Assembly (NCBI GenBank): GCA_023251335.1
Contig: JAHEZA010000151.1
Coordinates: forward strand, 1-6,434
Direction of reading: 5' to 3'
Origin: Chitinophagaceae bacterium
GTDB taxonomy: Bacteria; Bacteroidota; Bacteroidia; Chitinophagales; Chitinophagaceae
DNA length: 6,434 nucleotides
In this document: positions 4,901-6,434 of the stretch, in pieces
How the letters are laid out: the number at the start of each line of letters is the position of its first letter
Numbering within the stretch: the stretch's first letter is position 1
The notes under the pieces: generated by a model
The model's input: the letters and a program-made list of their open reading frames with translations, nothing else
Told to the model about the DNA's origin: nothing
Databases searched by the model: none
Position numbers and translations under genes: made by a program

Positions 4901-6434
4901 TTATTTTTCTAAAATGGAAACCCTGTAATTTTTATTCTCCCAATGATTGGCTTTTTTCCAGAAAAAAGTAAATTGGATTTCTTCAGCGCTGGATTTTTTC
5001 ACATCAATGTCAGCAACGTGAACGCCTAATTCAGTGTCGTATGTTTCGGTATCATTGCTGGTTTTCCAGCCATCCAGTGTCCAATGAACGGTGGCGGCAT
5101 CCATTATTTCAATTCTTAAATTTTTATTTTTCGAAATATTTTTACAAGGCCACGAAAAACGCCAAACAGCGAAATTCGATGTCATCTTATTTTTGATATA
5201 CCGCTCTTGTGCATGAAGCGACATATCAAAGATTTTTTTCTGCTTTATGGAATAGCATAGCTTAATATATTCTGCATGCGCCCACACCAATGGCATCGCG
5301 GAACCAGAATGTTGGCCAAAAAATAATTCTTTCTCCGGTATATCATCTGTATCCCATATTTGTTCAGAAAACAAACCATTGTTGGTAAACTTGTCCATTG
5401 ATTTTAAAATCTTTTTGGCTTCTTCAATATTTCCTGCCGCTATTTCATAATGACCTCTTTCTCCCGCTAACAATGGCCATGCTCTTCCAATACCTATACC
5501 GTCACGGGAGAATCCGTTTCCGTCTTTGTCCTCGCCATATCCGTCATTTGTATATCTATGCCAGCAAGGACCGTTTGGCGTATCCACTTTTAATTTAGCG
5601 TCAATTACTTTTACGGTATTTAATATTTTAGGATCACTAGCAGCGCGTAATCCAAATCTTACCAATGCCAGCGCATCTACACAAACCAATTCCCACAAAT
5701 GCATTTTTCCATTATCGCCATTACGATTTTTTATTTTAATTATATTATTCTTTACCTCTTGAGCAGGATGCTTTGTGGGATTTGTCCGAATGTAATAGCC
5801 ATCTACTCCTACTTCTTTCGAAAGGGGCGTATCTGTAACATAAAGCCATTTTTCGATTTGATCGTTCCAGCAGTCAGCGGTTTCGCGGCAATATTGAGCC
5901 ATTTCATTATTCTTATCTATTTCAGACAGATGTGCGGCGCTCAATAATGCATTTATTACGGTTGATAAGGTGAAGGCAGTTAATCCAGGCTCTTCTTCCC
6001 ACCTGTCCTGGGGTGTGGATGGTCCATGCATAATCAAAAAAGAAACCGCTTTCTTTATGCCCGGCCAATAACGTTTTAACCTACCCTGATCAATTTGTTT
6101 AATGTGGTGACATTTATCAACAAGGGAAATTGGCAACGCTACTTCATCCAATTGCAATCCGGTCCAGTTCGGAAGCCCTTCAAGCCACATGTTCTGGCTC
6201 CATCGGCCATCAGCTTCCTGGGTTGCCATCAGATAATTGAGAACCTGAAGTACTTGCTTTTTTGAATCCAATGCTAAAAAGCCCCCCGAAGTTTCTACCA
6301 GGTCACGGGGCCACACAAAGTGATAACCGGCCTTATCGTCGTCTCCTTTAATTTGCCCCCACGGAATAGAAAGGCTGGCCACTGTTCCTCCCGGAAATTT
6401 TTTAGACTGATGTACGTTTAAGACAGTGGCGCTT
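4901..6434 (-). CDS. GH15 glucoamylase-like glycoside hydrolase (partial, N-terminus beyond window)
   Basis: The frame is open from the right edge to a TAA at 4901-4903, giving about 511 C-terminal residues. A GTG at 6380-6382 is internal: conserved GH15 sequence (LNVHQSKKFPGGTVASLSIPWG) runs across it, so the true start lies outside. Family hallmarks are YHFVWPRDLVE (6325-6293), DGRWSQNMWLEGLPNW (6208-6161), QDRWEEEPGLTAFT (about 6007-5966), where a glutamate is expected as general acid, the FSRDGIGIGRAWPLLAGERGHY block (about 5510-5447), and SAMPLVWAHAEYIKL (5302-5258), whose Glu in HAEY fits the catalytic base position. After this (alpha/alpha)6 barrel comes a small C-terminal beta domain with VHWTLDGWKT and ELGVHVADI, as in bacterial glucoamylases and glucodextranases. 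Such enzymes release glucose from the non-reducing ends of alpha-glucans. Substrate preference and export cannot be judged without the N-terminus. Confidence 0.93.
   Translation of the reverse strand, partial: SATVLNVHQSKKFPGGTVASLSIPWGQIKGDDDKAGYHFVWPRDLVETSGGFLALDSKKQVLQVLNYLMATQEADGRWSQNMWLEGLPNWTGLQLDEVALPISLVDKCHHIKQIDQGRLKRYWPGIKKAVSFLIMHGPSTPQDRWEEEPGLTAFTLSTVINALLSAAHLSEIDKNNEMAQYCRETADCWNDQIEKWLYVTDTPLSKEVGVDGYYIRTNPTKHPAQEVKNNIIKIKNRNGDNGKMHLWELVCVDALALVRFGLRAASDPKILNTVKVIDAKLKVDTPNGPCWHRYTNDGYGEDKDGNGFSRDGIGIGRAWPLLAGERGHYEIAAGNIEEAKKILKSMDKFTNNGLFSEQIWDTDDIPEKELFFGQHSGSAMPLVWAHAEYIKLCYSIKQKKIFDMSLHAQERYIKNKMTSNFAVWRFSWPCKNISKNKNLRIEIMDAATVHWTLDGWKTSNDTETYDTELGVHVADIDVKKSSAEEIQFTFFWKKANHWENKNYRVSILEK

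Noticed and set aside
6380..6382. GTG as the start of the GH15 gene
   Set aside because: Conserved GH15 sequence continues in frame upstream to the window edge without a stop, so this codon is an internal valine.

Overview
The window looks like an ordinary chromosomal segment of a Bacteroidota bacterium, probably a Chitinophagaceae- or Sphingobacteriia-like lineage. This rests on AT-rich DNA, A-rich rather than Shine-Dalgarno-like leaders before start codons, a TAnnTTTG-type promoter element before the Nfu gene, a DUF2400/TIGR02757 gene, and two MKK-type secretory proteins with a Q after the predicted cleavage site. The lineage is inferred from recognition of families, not from a search.

Layout, left to right. 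Positions 2-67 hold the last 21 codons of a PLP-dependent Cys/Met-metabolism enzyme on the + strand. A 58-bp gap leads to a TIGR02757/DUF2400 gene (126-938, +) that appears to start with TTG. The + block ends there and everything else is on the minus strand. The convergent junction (939-1105) contains a perfect 11-bp inverted repeat. In minus-strand transcription order (right to left) the rest is: a GH15 glucoamylase-like enzyme cut by the right edge (4901-6434); a 537-bp stretch with what looks like a frame-broken small membrane-protein gene; a di-iron fatty acid hydroxylase/sterol desaturase superfamily membrane protein (3383-4363); an Nfu-type iron-sulfur scaffold (2683-3282); a small outer-membrane beta-barrel protein with a polyglycine loop (1817-2443); and a secreted helical protein of unassigned family (1106-1600).

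The minus-strand genes are separated by about 100-540 bp, so they are probably transcribed separately rather than as one operon. They share no evident pathway: alpha-glucan hydrolysis, lipid modification, Fe-S assembly and envelope proteins. I see no mobile element, CRISPR array, tRNA, rRNA or defence system. The least explained parts are the degraded or frameshifted coding remnant at 4597-4880, the DUF2400 protein with a motif resembling the active-site Asp segment of HhH-GPD DNA glycosylases, and several short inverted or direct repeats in the intergenic regions.
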